Made by a program: the position numbers and the translations under genes. Shown piece by piece: positions 18,801 to 25,019 of a stretch of DNA of 64,000 bases. The notes below the pieces were generated by a model. The model did no database searches and was not told where the DNA came from. It saw only the letters and a list, made by a program, of their open reading frames with translations. How positions within the stretch are numbered: position 1 is the stretch's first letter; every line of letters begins with the position of its first letter. Source of the stretch: an uncultured Paludibacter sp. (lineage in GTDB: Bacteria; Bacteroidota; Bacteroidia; Bacteroidales; Paludibacteraceae); the NCBI GenBank assembly GCA_937927845.1, contig CALFXE010000127.1, forward strand, positions 1 through 64,000. The letters run 5' to 3'.

Positions 18801-18888
18801 AGCTCGGGGCGGGCGATTGTCCCAACAACACCGCGTATCCGTATAAAAACAGTACGGATGAGATAATATGTCTGTGTCTTTGTATCAT
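12808..18888 (-). CDS. Large SpvB/FG-GAP/RHS polymorphic-toxin-like protein
   Basis: 2026 aa. Order: signal peptide (residues 1-24, ending LLGQ), SpvB-type domain (about 95-330, IPIQLPAGINGIQPAVSIVYNS and LGYGWNLS), at least seven FG-GAP/VCBS calcium-type loops such as DFDGDGKTD and DFNGDGKFE (about 390-720), long RHS/YD repeats (about 1000-1620), RHS-associated core (DYLGSITHVTDASG, GRFLSPDPY) and, after NNPFKYIDPNG, a ~290-aa tip with transmembrane-like glycine-rich stretches and a JAB-like HTHPGNTMLSLDD motif. The layout resembles TcB/SpvB shells that enclose a C-terminal effector. The core is visibly more GC-rich than the tip and neighbours, suggesting transfer. Confidence 0.92.
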   Translation of the reverse strand: MIQRHRHIISSVLFLYGYAVLLGQSPAPSYILQTNETGASKTYVVRDYVSMKPGFSYTAASDKNFNARIDESLLFPAQYQTEYQLPDPYSDPDTSFPVGSIEGSASVTPSGGGIYQIPIQLPAGINGIQPAVSIVYNSQSGNGLLGYGWNLSAFSVISRTGKTYYHDGSATAPDLSTGDNLMLDGQRLMLASGSNLTANAKYGTEIDTYSEITYKTIGNYLCFEMKTPDGSVMEYGSTADSFIEAQGSSTPVYWLLSKVTDKNGNYITYSYQENNSTGEFYLKSIHYTGNTAAGVSPACKVEFFYETRSDVQKSYIAGKRLTSSVILNKIKTSISGVTDRLYILNYFYDDFCSKLTEITEYSGENVRYNSTKIDWGDYYGEYSRYGMEDIAFLSDVREGIYPIFADFDGDGKTDMLAYPNKSSYTSSDVATLYLAYSYYGMVSFSKKCTVPLIENFKGFLIGDMDGEGRNDLIRITLAPNGTYRYNYYMWDGTKLTYNYKGFNTDSGDGLAGDFNGDGKFEILIKSNQKVYNGEGSVIATGGIDSWGIDYIPHCYPNNLYLTDFNGNGKTDILVMNGSSCWVYELNGSSFSKLTSFSTTLLKNSYFTYPGDFNGDGKTDILAQYAYDLSNVFILFSNGSSFEKQTISLPELQSKPFVGDCNRDGKSEIAFLKARSSGNIMDPQLGIYNGSGFTLSSNTSTWIDRTKIRENGASSNMCLADFDGDGRSELCLAAYSDASIISYLTDKQNLQVKNIIDGMGRTTSYEYAIVSDDATYNETASSPPGFPIANNKIPLSIVKNLTQWAGSYYSSAYYSYKDLRMHRQGKGFLCFGEITATDYNKSQKTVTKYGYNSSYYFPYITEQAVSTTSGNLISTVTNTNTYVYVGNKRVFPYVSSQVSVNALTGVSQTVNSSNMEYGNPKTVVKSYNDGNSETMTRTFMNITSGDKRILGLPQTMQTVKAKSGQSWTEKLSVEYNGQYLPSKKTTYTKDGTKQTGEENFTYDAVGNTLTSGVKTYNAGTVLTTTYVYSADKRFLVRKTDPLGLFTEYGYNPSKGRLISVKDHWGNAVHYEYDSFGRQIKQTNPDGTTSTSVLAWESNPYDAQYSVTQTATGKPVTKTLYDGVGREIRSILTRFDGSEMKTDKVYDNKGRLQKTSLPFKGSSAALWNTYEYDAYHRPVKLTYASGKTDTWTYNGNSVTTVKDGISTAKTYNAKGELLSSSDPGGAITYTLRPDGQPSTIMTAGVATTFSYDDYGRQVEINDPSAGLQTFAYNSAGYLSTQVDANGEQTNMTYDNYGRITQKSCPEFATTYGYDSHGQLTSETTNNGTSIIYTYDNLRRISSARENTPDGKWLQKSYSYVQGNIQSVAYAAQSGSIVTENYYYANGHPTEIKLNEQTSIWKLNTENDMGMPTKATTGSVIRNYGYNTYGLPTFRKAEAQGSLFLEYAYSFNEQTGNLYYRDNNIYGTMEDFGYGTMNRLTGIYCWNNYDHIDYTVSYDVKGNITNHSQVGAFGYNYPGKPYAVTDVDLYGNDIPQCDQTVTYTSFMRPATISENGYAAQFTYNGSGGRVRMRITDLGSQSVQFTRYYVGGQYETDVTPTTTTERLYLDGDAYSSPSVLIKNGAGNWNIYYICRDYLGSITHVTDASGTVVQEMEYDAWGRLRNPATQVIYAPGSEPALFLGRGYTGHEHLPWFGLINMNARLYDPALGRFLSPDPYVQAPDFTQNFNRYSYALNNPFKYIDPNGNNPLVIIGLVLLGGYLGGVATNHGELNPGGWDWKDPGTYFGIGFGMFAGYVGGYWLFHPGALNIAFGLSVNSQWGSLAVGVSGLTTTGVSSDFNFHWSTSAGGGGYVPLKEQKPAEITVNEPVGNSRFFQGNYYEASQLLSYISREGGVERIMYETDFGYYYEPANGYVFADFSKSKVSQTNNTYWGVRENGTPIYYVQSTINGTYPFNIKQRGNNLYLDLGLANRYRVYGVYHTHPGNTMLSLDDAFQNMKGIRVKAIGWDGYSRGSYFDNNTYYINELIVKP
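13688..14673 (-). repeat. 986-bp direct repeat, copy B (inside the large RHS gene)
   Basis: Partner of 9360-10345. Within the large gene it encodes residues 1406-1733, ending right at the variable tip. Confidence 0.9.
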
Positions 18889-18940
18889 AGCTGTAGATGT
18901 TAAAAAAAATTATTTAGAAACTCTCTTAAAAGTCCAATTT

Positions 18941-18967
18941 GTCATTGCGAGCATAGCGAAGCAATCT
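18941..18967. repeat. Dispersed repeat of the GTCATTGCGAGC...GCGAAGCAATCT type
   Basis: The 152-base gap upstream of the RHS gene carries this GC-richer segment, a form commonly scattered between genes in diverse bacteria. I found no second copy in this window and no gene here. Confidence 0.4.
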
Positions 18968-19040
18968 ACATTTACGTTCCATACCTTTTCACAAGACTGC
19001 TTTTTCAGTTCTTCCTTGCAATGAAATGGAAAATACCAAT

Positions 19041-20663
19041 TTATTTTACCTTTTGCTCAAGTACTTCTATTTTTGCGTTTTGCAGATCAATAGTTTTCTG
19101 TAAGTCTATTGCGTACAATGTCAGTTCCTCTATCTTCAGCAAGAGCTTTACCTGCATTTCCACCAGGCTCATGCCGTTTTCTTTCACTTCAGTGGCAGAA
19201 GGTATACCGGGTAGGTGCTTGTTGTTTTTAATAAAGGAATTGACTTCTGTCAACGGGCGAAGACGGTAGTCATCGTCGAACACGAAGTCCGCAAACTGAT
19301 CCACGCTCTGTACCAATACTTCGGTGGCGCGTATCGTGCCTTTGACATCAAGTTTATGTTGGGGATTGCTAATACCAATTCCAACATTTCCACTATCCAT
19401 AAGAGTAAGCCGGCTATTACACATACCTCCTCCACATCCGGTATTATCGTACGCCCAGAATTGCAATGAATTACCATAAGTACCGCCCATGTTATAGATA
19501 TTCCAAGTTGATGCTTGCCCTGGTTCAGTTTTGGCAGGATTGACAATCGAAACTGTTCCGCCGATATCTATATTATGTCTACTTACGATTACTTCATCAT
19601 TTGTGTATATTTTGCCGTTTACATCAAGCACATATTGTGGGTTTGTTGTTCCTATCCCAACGTTGCCAATAGTGTTTATTGTGAAAAATGGAGATGTAAA
19701 ATTGGCATCATTAGACACTCCTTTGCCTATTGCAAAATTACTGGTGTTGTATACTGTTCCTATCGACCATGGATATTGTCCTGAACGCACTAAGTTAATA
19801 TATTGTCCACTGGAAGCCGGTCTGGTTATCATTATTTCTCCGTTGTAACCTTCGTCTGAGGTGATGCTTGATGGATAAACTGCAATTTTACTTTTTGCAC
19901 GTAATTTTCCACCTGTTATTTCCACATCTCCACCTGAAAAATATCCGGACCAACGTTGATTGTTGCTACCTCCACCGCTGACATAAGAATAGATACCAAG
20001 TACAGGACCTGAAGGATTATAAGTTGATGAATGAATGCCGTAAACTGTACTTGATGTGCTTTTGTATGTGTAAGCTCTAAATCCTGTATATTCTTGATTA
20101 TAGTTGTAGACATACAGCTTATTATTTGACGGAGTTGTGCCAATACCTACGCGCTCACTGAAAATTGCATTGCCATTTACATCCAGATTCTCTCTGGGCG
20201 TTGATGTCCCAAGTCCTAATTTCCCGTTTATATTTACATTGTTATTAAAATTAGCATCGCCCGTCACGTTCACTCCGTTAGTAACTTGGTAACGGTCATC
20301 TACTGAAAAATTAACATCAAATCCAGTATAACCGTCTTGATAATCGATACTATGGTCGGTTGTAAAAGTTATTTTTACTTTACCGTTAGGCGTTAGGGTA
20401 TAAATGGTTCCGGACTGTGCCCCCACCATGGCAGCTAATTGGGTAAGGTTACCTGAGTTGTCTACATTGTATATCCTTAAATAATCACAACAAGTTTCGA
20501 GATCTGTATTAAACACGAGCTTTACCGCCTTGTTGACACCGATATTGATATTCCACTCGTCGGACATATTGTTTACATAAGTCTGGTGTACTGAAATGGC
20601 ACCACTCGACTGATTGATGTTATAGACAGTTGCGTGCAACGGATAATAAACAATAGCAAGCAT
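19041..20663 (-). CDS. Exported CUB/tail-fibre-domain protein with stop in signal peptide
   Basis: 540 aa. Residues ~15-125 look like a CUB domain (CCDYLRIYN, KITFTTDHS, YTGFDVNF). Then come repeated GIGT(T/S)(N/T)P...LDVNGK units, typical of phage-like tail fibres, and a C-terminus (FADFVFDDDYRLRPL..., NNKHLPGIPS, coiled-coil end) common to Bacteroidota tail-fibre/S74-type proteins. The true start was probably ATG 20702: codons from there read MKTKYIIQPTL, TGA (20667-20669), then L before M 20663. The signal peptide is thus split by a TGA, and the shorter start keeps only MLAIVYYPLHA. It precedes the RHS gene and may be a structural or adhesive partner. Confidence 0.75.
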   Translation of the reverse strand: MLAIVYYPLHATVYNINQSSGAISVHQTYVNNMSDEWNINIGVNKAVKLVFNTDLETCCDYLRIYNVDNSGNLTQLAAMVGAQSGTIYTLTPNGKVKITFTTDHSIDYQDGYTGFDVNFSVDDRYQVTNGVNVTGDANFNNNVNINGKLGLGTSTPRENLDVNGNAIFSERVGIGTTPSNNKLYVYNYNQEYTGFRAYTYKSTSSTVYGIHSSTYNPSGPVLGIYSYVSGGGSNNQRWSGYFSGGDVEITGGKLRAKSKIAVYPSSITSDEGYNGEIMITRPASSGQYINLVRSGQYPWSIGTVYNTSNFAIGKGVSNDANFTSPFFTINTIGNVGIGTTNPQYVLDVNGKIYTNDEVIVSRHNIDIGGTVSIVNPAKTEPGQASTWNIYNMGGTYGNSLQFWAYDNTGCGGGMCNSRLTLMDSGNVGIGISNPQHKLDVKGTIRATEVLVQSVDQFADFVFDDDYRLRPLTEVNSFIKNNKHLPGIPSATEVKENGMSLVEMQVKLLLKIEELTLYAIDLQKTIDLQNAKIEVLEQKVK

Positions 20664-20731
20664 CAGTCATAATGTTGGCTGTATAATATATTTTGTTTTC
20701 ATATGATATGTTTTTTATTTGACTATGTAGT

Positions 20732-21106
20732 TTATTTGCAGCAATTGTTTGGATTGTTGTTCCGTCTTGCCTCTTCACGTTTTACCTGCAATGTTGTCTG
20801 TTGTTCTTCTGTGAGTAGATTATCGACTGCCGCTTTATAAGTTGCTTCTGCTTCTATTCTCATTGAATGAGCGACTTCAACCGTTTTTGACCGGGCAGCG
20901 TTTTGGCGCTTATTCAGATAGTCTTCGGCAATTTTTTGTATAGCCACTTTTTGACTGTCGGTAAGAACAATGTCTATTTCCAATTTTTCCACCATTAAGG
21001 TGGCAAGTTCTGTTTTGTTTACCTTTGGAGGCTGGTCATCAGCAAATAATACGTTAATTCCCAAGAAAATGGCAACGTATGCCACAAGTAATTTGAATGT
21101 TTTCAT
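20732..21106 (-). CDS. Small periplasmic Spy/LTXXQ-like protein
   Basis: 124 aa with a signal peptide (MKTFKLLVAYVAIFLGINVLFA) and a helical mature part containing LTDSQKVAIQKIAEDY and LTEEQQTTL, the paired LTxxQ-style motifs of Spy/CpxP-like periplasmic chaperones. It ends in an Asn/Arg/Cys-rich tail. It is placed between the T9SS-signal protein and the tail-fibre protein in one direction, so it may help fold or escort exported proteins of this locus; that is inference. Confidence 0.6.
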   Translation of the reverse strand: MKTFKLLVAYVAIFLGINVLFADDQPPKVNKTELATLMVEKLEIDIVLTDSQKVAIQKIAEDYLNKRQNAARSKTVEVAHSMRIEAEATYKAAVDNLLTEEQQTTLQVKREEARRNNNPNNCCK

Positions 21107-21185
21107 GTCTGATTTTTTAGAATTACAATAAATATTTAAGATAGATTATTAATATATAGTGGTCGAGCAACTACTAACTGGTTTC

Positions 21186-21623
21186 TCACTGTTTAATAAT
21201 CTTATAATCGATTATTTTATCTCCTGCATGTAATCGTAAAATATAGGTCGCTATCGGATAAGCGGACATATCTACTTGTTTCGTACTACCTACGACAGAT
21301 TCAATTTGCTGAAGTATTATTCCTTGTAGGTTGTATAGCGTAAACCGGATGTCGTCTTCGGTATTACCGCCTATTATCTCCACAGTCAATATTCCTTTAG
21401 TGGGATTCGGATATATTTTTAACTGTCGCTCATCGCCCAATTGTTCGGTAACGGATTCATAAATTTTGACAGCTTGAGGTGCACTTGAGGGTGGAATGAG
21501 AATTGTTCGTGAAACGCGATTACCTGCCGCGTCGTAACCAAATGTTATCTGCTGTGAGTTTAATGCTCCGGCAAAAAGCAACACAGATAGCAGTAATAAA
21601 GGATAGTGTTTTTTCATAACCAT
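21186..21623 (-). CDS. Secreted protein with one YD repeat and T9SS sorting domain
   Basis: 145 aa: signal peptide (residues 1-24), one RHS/YD-like segment ITFGYDAAGNRVSRTI, a short linker, then a type A T9SS C-terminal domain with KIYPNPTKGILTVEI, LYNLQG and the closing YILRLHAGDKIIDYKIIKQ. T9SS proteins cross the outer membrane through SprA-type translocons and are anchored or released. It is first of the minus-strand RHS set, and its YD repeat hints at a role with the RHS shell, perhaps as surface anchor. Confidence 0.8.
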   Translation of the reverse strand: MVMKKHYPLLLLSVLLFAGALNSQQITFGYDAAGNRVSRTILIPPSSAPQAVKIYESVTEQLGDERQLKIYPNPTKGILTVEIIGGNTEDDIRFTLYNLQGIILQQIESVVGSTKQVDMSAYPIATYILRLHAGDKIIDYKIIKQ

Positions 21624-21830
21624 AATAATTAAGAGTTTTTCTTGGATAAATTGAAATAAACTTTTATTTTTACAAACTAATGTTCGGTTGTTTTTTTAAC
21701 GCCCGAAAGATACTAAATAATATTATTTGGATCCAAAGAAATATTTATATTTTTTTTATGTTTAAAAACATCTTTTTCCTCGTTTTTGTCTGGATAATCA
21801 ACAAATTCTGCTATTTGATAAAATTCAGAA

Positions 21831-22991
21831 TCAAGTTACTTTGAGGCTGGCGGTCATATAAGAGAAGCGTCCACTTTCAGGAATCGCTAAAATTATACGT
21901 TCTCCTTTTATTAATTTACCCGAATTAAATAATTCTTCCAAAGCAATATATATAGAAGCAGAGCCTACATTACCTATCTCTGGTAAATTAAAAAACCACT
22001 TTTCATATGGTATCTCTATTCCGTTTTCCTTCATTTCTTCTTTTAATTTGTTTCCAAAGAACATTGATGAAAAGTGGGGAACAAAATAATCGATACTCTC
22101 AAAAGTATCAATATCGTGCTTTTTAAAACTGGTTGTCAGATGCTCGATCCAGCAACCAATAACTTCTTTTCCCAGCAATTTAAAATCCTGTCGTATGGCA
22201 AAAATGGATTTATCCAACCATTCCTGTCCTCTCATAACTTTCCAACTTTTCAATTCTCCGTTAGGTAATTTTTCGCCACCCAGATACATGCATGTTTCAT
22301 TTTTATTTGCGTAAGAAACCGATTCAATCCATTCTATTTTAAGGGATATATTTCCTCGCTTTTTATTTTCCAAAAGTGCAGCTCCCGCTCCATCAGAAAG
22401 CATGAAACGAAGAAAGTCTTTATCGAAAGCAATATACGGATTGCCTTCAATTTCTTCTGTTTTTGCACATTCAGCTTCATATTTGCTTGCATGAAAGCCG
22501 GGAGAAACCATTTCAGAACCTGAACAGACTGCACAACAGCTTTCTCCTGATTTTATTGCCATATATGCCACTTTCATCGCGTGAGCACTACTCAAACATA
22601 CACCCGATGGAGACACGATTTCCAATGCATGTCCCTTCAATATTCCATGAACCATGGAAGTATGCGAAGGCAAAAATTGATCGGGGGCACTTGTTCCACA
22701 GCATAGCAATTGAACATTTTCAAGTTTTACATTACTGTCAAACAACCTTTGAATCGCTTCTGCTGCCAATTCTGCATTTGTGTGTGAAATTTTGAGTTCC
22801 GTGCTCTTTGTATTTATTTTCTGATTTGGAAATAAAGAGTAGTACCTTTGTTTGATTCCGTTTTGACGAAGTACAATGCTGCGGGCTCTTGAGGGTTTAT
22901 CGTTGATCATCCCTAATACATTTTCCATTTCATCATTACCTATAGGTGAATTAGGTAAAAATTTTGATACTTTGTTAATGAATACATCCAT
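21831..22991 (-). CDS. Beta-ketoacyl-ACP synthase III family protein (FabH-like)
   Basis: 386-aa thiolase-fold condensing enzyme. The Cys-His-Asn triad is visible: SPSGVCLSSAHAM (Cys132), DYFVPHFSS (His306) and LPEIGNVGSASIY (Asn341). It is longer than housekeeping FabH (~320 aa) and closer in style to DarB/CerJ-type KAS III proteins of secondary metabolism in Bacteroidota, but no aryl-polyene or resorcinol genes are nearby. A TetR regulator lies immediately upstream on the same strand, so it may be a regulated single-gene lipid or acyl-transfer function. Substrate unknown. Confidence 0.8.
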   Translation of the reverse strand: MDVFINKVSKFLPNSPIGNDEMENVLGMINDKPSRARSIVLRQNGIKQRYYSLFPNQKINTKSTELKISHTNAELAAEAIQRLFDSNVKLENVQLLCCGTSAPDQFLPSHTSMVHGILKGHALEIVSPSGVCLSSAHAMKVAYMAIKSGESCCAVCSGSEMVSPGFHASKYEAECAKTEEIEGNPYIAFDKDFLRFMLSDGAGAALLENKKRGNISLKIEWIESVSYANKNETCMYLGGEKLPNGELKSWKVMRGQEWLDKSIFAIRQDFKLLGKEVIGCWIEHLTTSFKKHDIDTFESIDYFVPHFSSMFFGNKLKEEMKENGIEIPYEKWFFNLPEIGNVGSASIYIALEELFNSGKLIKGERIILAIPESGRFSYMTASLKVT

Positions 22992-23045
22992 ACATTTATT
23001 TTTTACAGGTTTTTTAATATTTTATTTTAAACGACAAAAATAAAA

Positions 23046-23069
23046 AAAGCACCTAACGTTAGGTGCTTT
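23046..23069 (-). terminator. Intrinsic terminator after the tetR gene
   Basis: A perfect 24-bp palindrome centred on CCTAACGTTAGG is followed on the minus strand by a T-run (TTTTTTTA). It lies 82 bases past the tetR stop and 54 bases before the FabH-like start. The palindrome could also serve as a TetR operator. Confidence 0.75.
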
Positions 23070-23151
23070 AATTAACTATTTAGTGTATTTTATTTATTGT
23101 TAACATTTATATGCTATGTTGCATATGAAAATTATTCGAGTATATCATTTA

Positions 23152-23760
23152 TCAAACCTTTATTGTATCGTATATGTTATACAATAACGCTTTTGCATCC
23201 TCAATTGTAATCCCTCCCTTTGCAGTATATGTGTACGACATTCCCAAATAACTGTATCTGAACATTTGAGCTACAGCAAGAGCATTGATATCTTGACGGA
23301 CTTCTCTGGTTTGTATTGCGTTATTAATCACCTTTTCCCAATGAACTATTTCATCCTCGCAGAATGATAATGCTCCCTTAGCATAATCTTCAAATTCATT
23401 TACAGCTTCTAAAATAAATGAAAAATAATGTAATGATGTCTTATTGTTTCCCTGTATTACATTGTGTAAAAAATACATTGTACGGCTTACCGAATGAAGA
23501 TATTGTTCGATAAACTCTTGTAATGAAATGTTCTCAATAGAGCCGAATTTTTCTTTAGGTGTCTGCACCTTGAAGAGATAGTTTTCTATAACGAGTCTAT
23601 ATATTTCCTCTTTATTCTTAAAATGAGCAAATAAACTGGATTTTTGTATATTAGCAGCATTTGCAATATCCGTCAGTGTTGTTTTTGAGTATCCTTTTTG
23701 CAAAAAAACTTTTACAGCTATTTGTACAATTTCATCTTTTCTTGACATGAAGTTAAACAA
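23152..23760 (-). CDS. TetR/AcrR family transcriptional regulator
   Basis: 202 aa (198 aa from the likelier start Met5 at 23748, MSRKDEIVQ). The N-terminal helix-turn-helix is typical: KGYSKTTLTDIANAANIQKSSLFAHFKNKEEIY. The C-terminal ligand-binding half is not recognisable to a subgroup. It sits directly upstream of the FabH-like gene on the same strand, separated by a strong terminator-like palindrome. It probably controls itself or that gene in response to a small lipophilic ligand. Confidence 0.88.
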   Translation of the reverse strand: MFNFMSRKDEIVQIAVKVFLQKGYSKTTLTDIANAANIQKSSLFAHFKNKEEIYRLVIENYLFKVQTPKEKFGSIENISLQEFIEQYLHSVSRTMYFLHNVIQGNNKTSLHYFSFILEAVNEFEDYAKGALSFCEDEIVHWEKVINNAIQTREVRQDINALAVAQMFRYSYLGMSYTYTAKGGITIEDAKALLYNIYDTIKV

Positions 23761-23858
23761 TTAAAAGAAACTACTGTGTACAAGAGTATTTACAGCAGTG
23801 TGAGAAAGCGGGGGAATACTCCCCCTACCTTCTCAATTAGTACTTAACTCTTTTGAAA

Positions 23859-24305
23859 TCAGAATGGCAATCCATCTTCTGTTTCTTCTTCTGCAACAGG
23901 TGACATTGATGCTTCTGGTGCAGCTTCATCGGCAGGTTTTGTTACACTTAACGGAGCAATTTCACCTGCATCGGATTTTTTTCCTAAAAGCTGGATGGTG
24001 TCAGCATATATTTCTGTTACATACCTTTTAATTCCATCTTTTTCCCACGAACGAGTTTGGATTTTTCCTTCAACATAAAGTTGTGAACCTTTACGGATGA
24101 ATTTTTCAGAAAGTTCAGCTAATCCTCGCCAAGCAACAATATTGTGCCATTCTGTACGATCAGGTACTTGTGTTCCACTTTGAAGGGTATAACCTCTTTC
24201 TGTTGTTGCTAATGTGAAGTTTGCAACTGCTACATTCTTGTCTAAATAACGTACTTCAGGGTCTTTACCTACGTTACCTACTAAAATTACTTTGTTTACA
24301 GACAT
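23859..24305 (-). CDS. ssb: Single-stranded DNA-binding protein
   Basis: 148 aa. The OB fold spans residues 1-110 (MSVNKVILVGNVGKDPEVRY, FTLATTERG, EWHNIVAW, RKGSQLYVEGKIQTRSW), followed by a flexible acidic tail ending DGLPF, the conserved tip that binds replication and repair partners. It coats ssDNA in replication, repair and recombination. It stands between tetR and ridA on the same strand. Confidence 0.95.
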   Translation of the reverse strand: MSVNKVILVGNVGKDPEVRYLDKNVAVANFTLATTERGYTLQSGTQVPDRTEWHNIVAWRGLAELSEKFIRKGSQLYVEGKIQTRSWEKDGIKRYVTEIYADTIQLLGKKSDAGEIAPLSVTKPADEAAPEASMSPVAEEETEDGLPF

Positions 24306-24422
24306 AATTTCTTTATTTTTTTTAGGTTGATAATAGAAAAAATTTCAGCGTAAAATTAGAACATTTTTTATAACCTGTCAACCTAATATTTATTAATAAA
24401 TTCTTAAAATTAACTAATTTGC

Positions 24423-24803
24423 TTAGTCTTTGACTGCAACTGTTTCTATTTCAATCAGTGAGCCTAATGGGAGTTCCTTAACTGCAAATGCAGCACGAGT
24501 CGGAAAATCCGATGTAAAGTATTGCTTGTATACTTCATTCATTTTTGCAAAACTATTAATATCAGATAGATATACTCGATTGCTGACAACATCTTTTAAA
24601 TTATAACCTGCTGCTTCGAGTATCGCACTGATATTTTTAAAAACTTGATGTGTCTGTCCAACTATATCAGTTTCTTCAATTTTTCCACCGGCAGGATTGA
24701 TTGGAAGCTGTCCCGATATGTATAATGTGCCTTTTACTTCAACAGCTTGACTATATGGACCGATTGCTGCAGGAGCATTTGGAGTTGAAATTATTCGTTT
24801 CAT
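24423..24803 (-). CDS. ridA: RidA family 2-iminobutanoate/2-iminopropanoate deaminase
   Basis: 126 aa, the standard size of the YjgF/YER057c/UK114 trimer. Motifs include AAIGPYSQAV, LYISGQLPINP, VVSNRVYLSD and DFPTRAAFAVKELP, where the Arg binds the substrate carboxylate. It hydrolyses reactive enamine/imine intermediates made by PLP enzymes such as threonine dehydratase. It is divergent from valS. Confidence 0.92.
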   Translation of the reverse strand: MKRIISTPNAPAAIGPYSQAVEVKGTLYISGQLPINPAGGKIEETDIVGQTHQVFKNISAILEAAGYNLKDVVSNRVYLSDINSFAKMNEVYKQYFTSDFPTRAAFAVKELPLGSLIEIETVAVKD

Positions 24804-24868
24804 TGTAGTAAAATATGTTTGATTGTTTTCTATGTATTATTTACTGAACAAAAGTAGTATTTTTTTTT

Positions 24869-24876
24869 TATCTTTG
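24869..24876 (+). promoter_or_regulatory. -7 box for valS
   Basis: TATCTTTG matches TAnnTTTG about 145 bases before the valS ATG, implying a long 5' leader. No T-box or other known leader element is obvious to me in it. Confidence 0.5.
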
Positions 24877-25019
24877 CACTCCGAAATTAATAAGTATATC
24901 AATTACCATATCAGACATGTAAGATATATAGAAGTGACTGTTTTTCACCACTTAAAATTCAATAAGTTTCTATTTTTTTATCTTATGTTACTTATATGGT
25001 TTGTTAAAAAATAAACACA

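Noticed and set aside
14734..18846. Several forward ORFs of 60-170 aa opposite the large RHS gene
   Set aside because: Antisense to a strongly supported RHS coding frame in a GC-richer region; no protein-like features or promoters.
8930..21623. Type VI secretion RHS effector locus
   Set aside because: No Hcp, VgrG, PAAR, or Tss genes are present, and the RHS protein starts with a signal peptide and SpvB domain instead of a PAAR domain.
24823..25014. 63-aa ORF just before valS
   Set aside because: It spans the valS promoter and leader, is extremely Phe/Leu/Lys-rich and has no domain; probably chance in AT-rich DNA.
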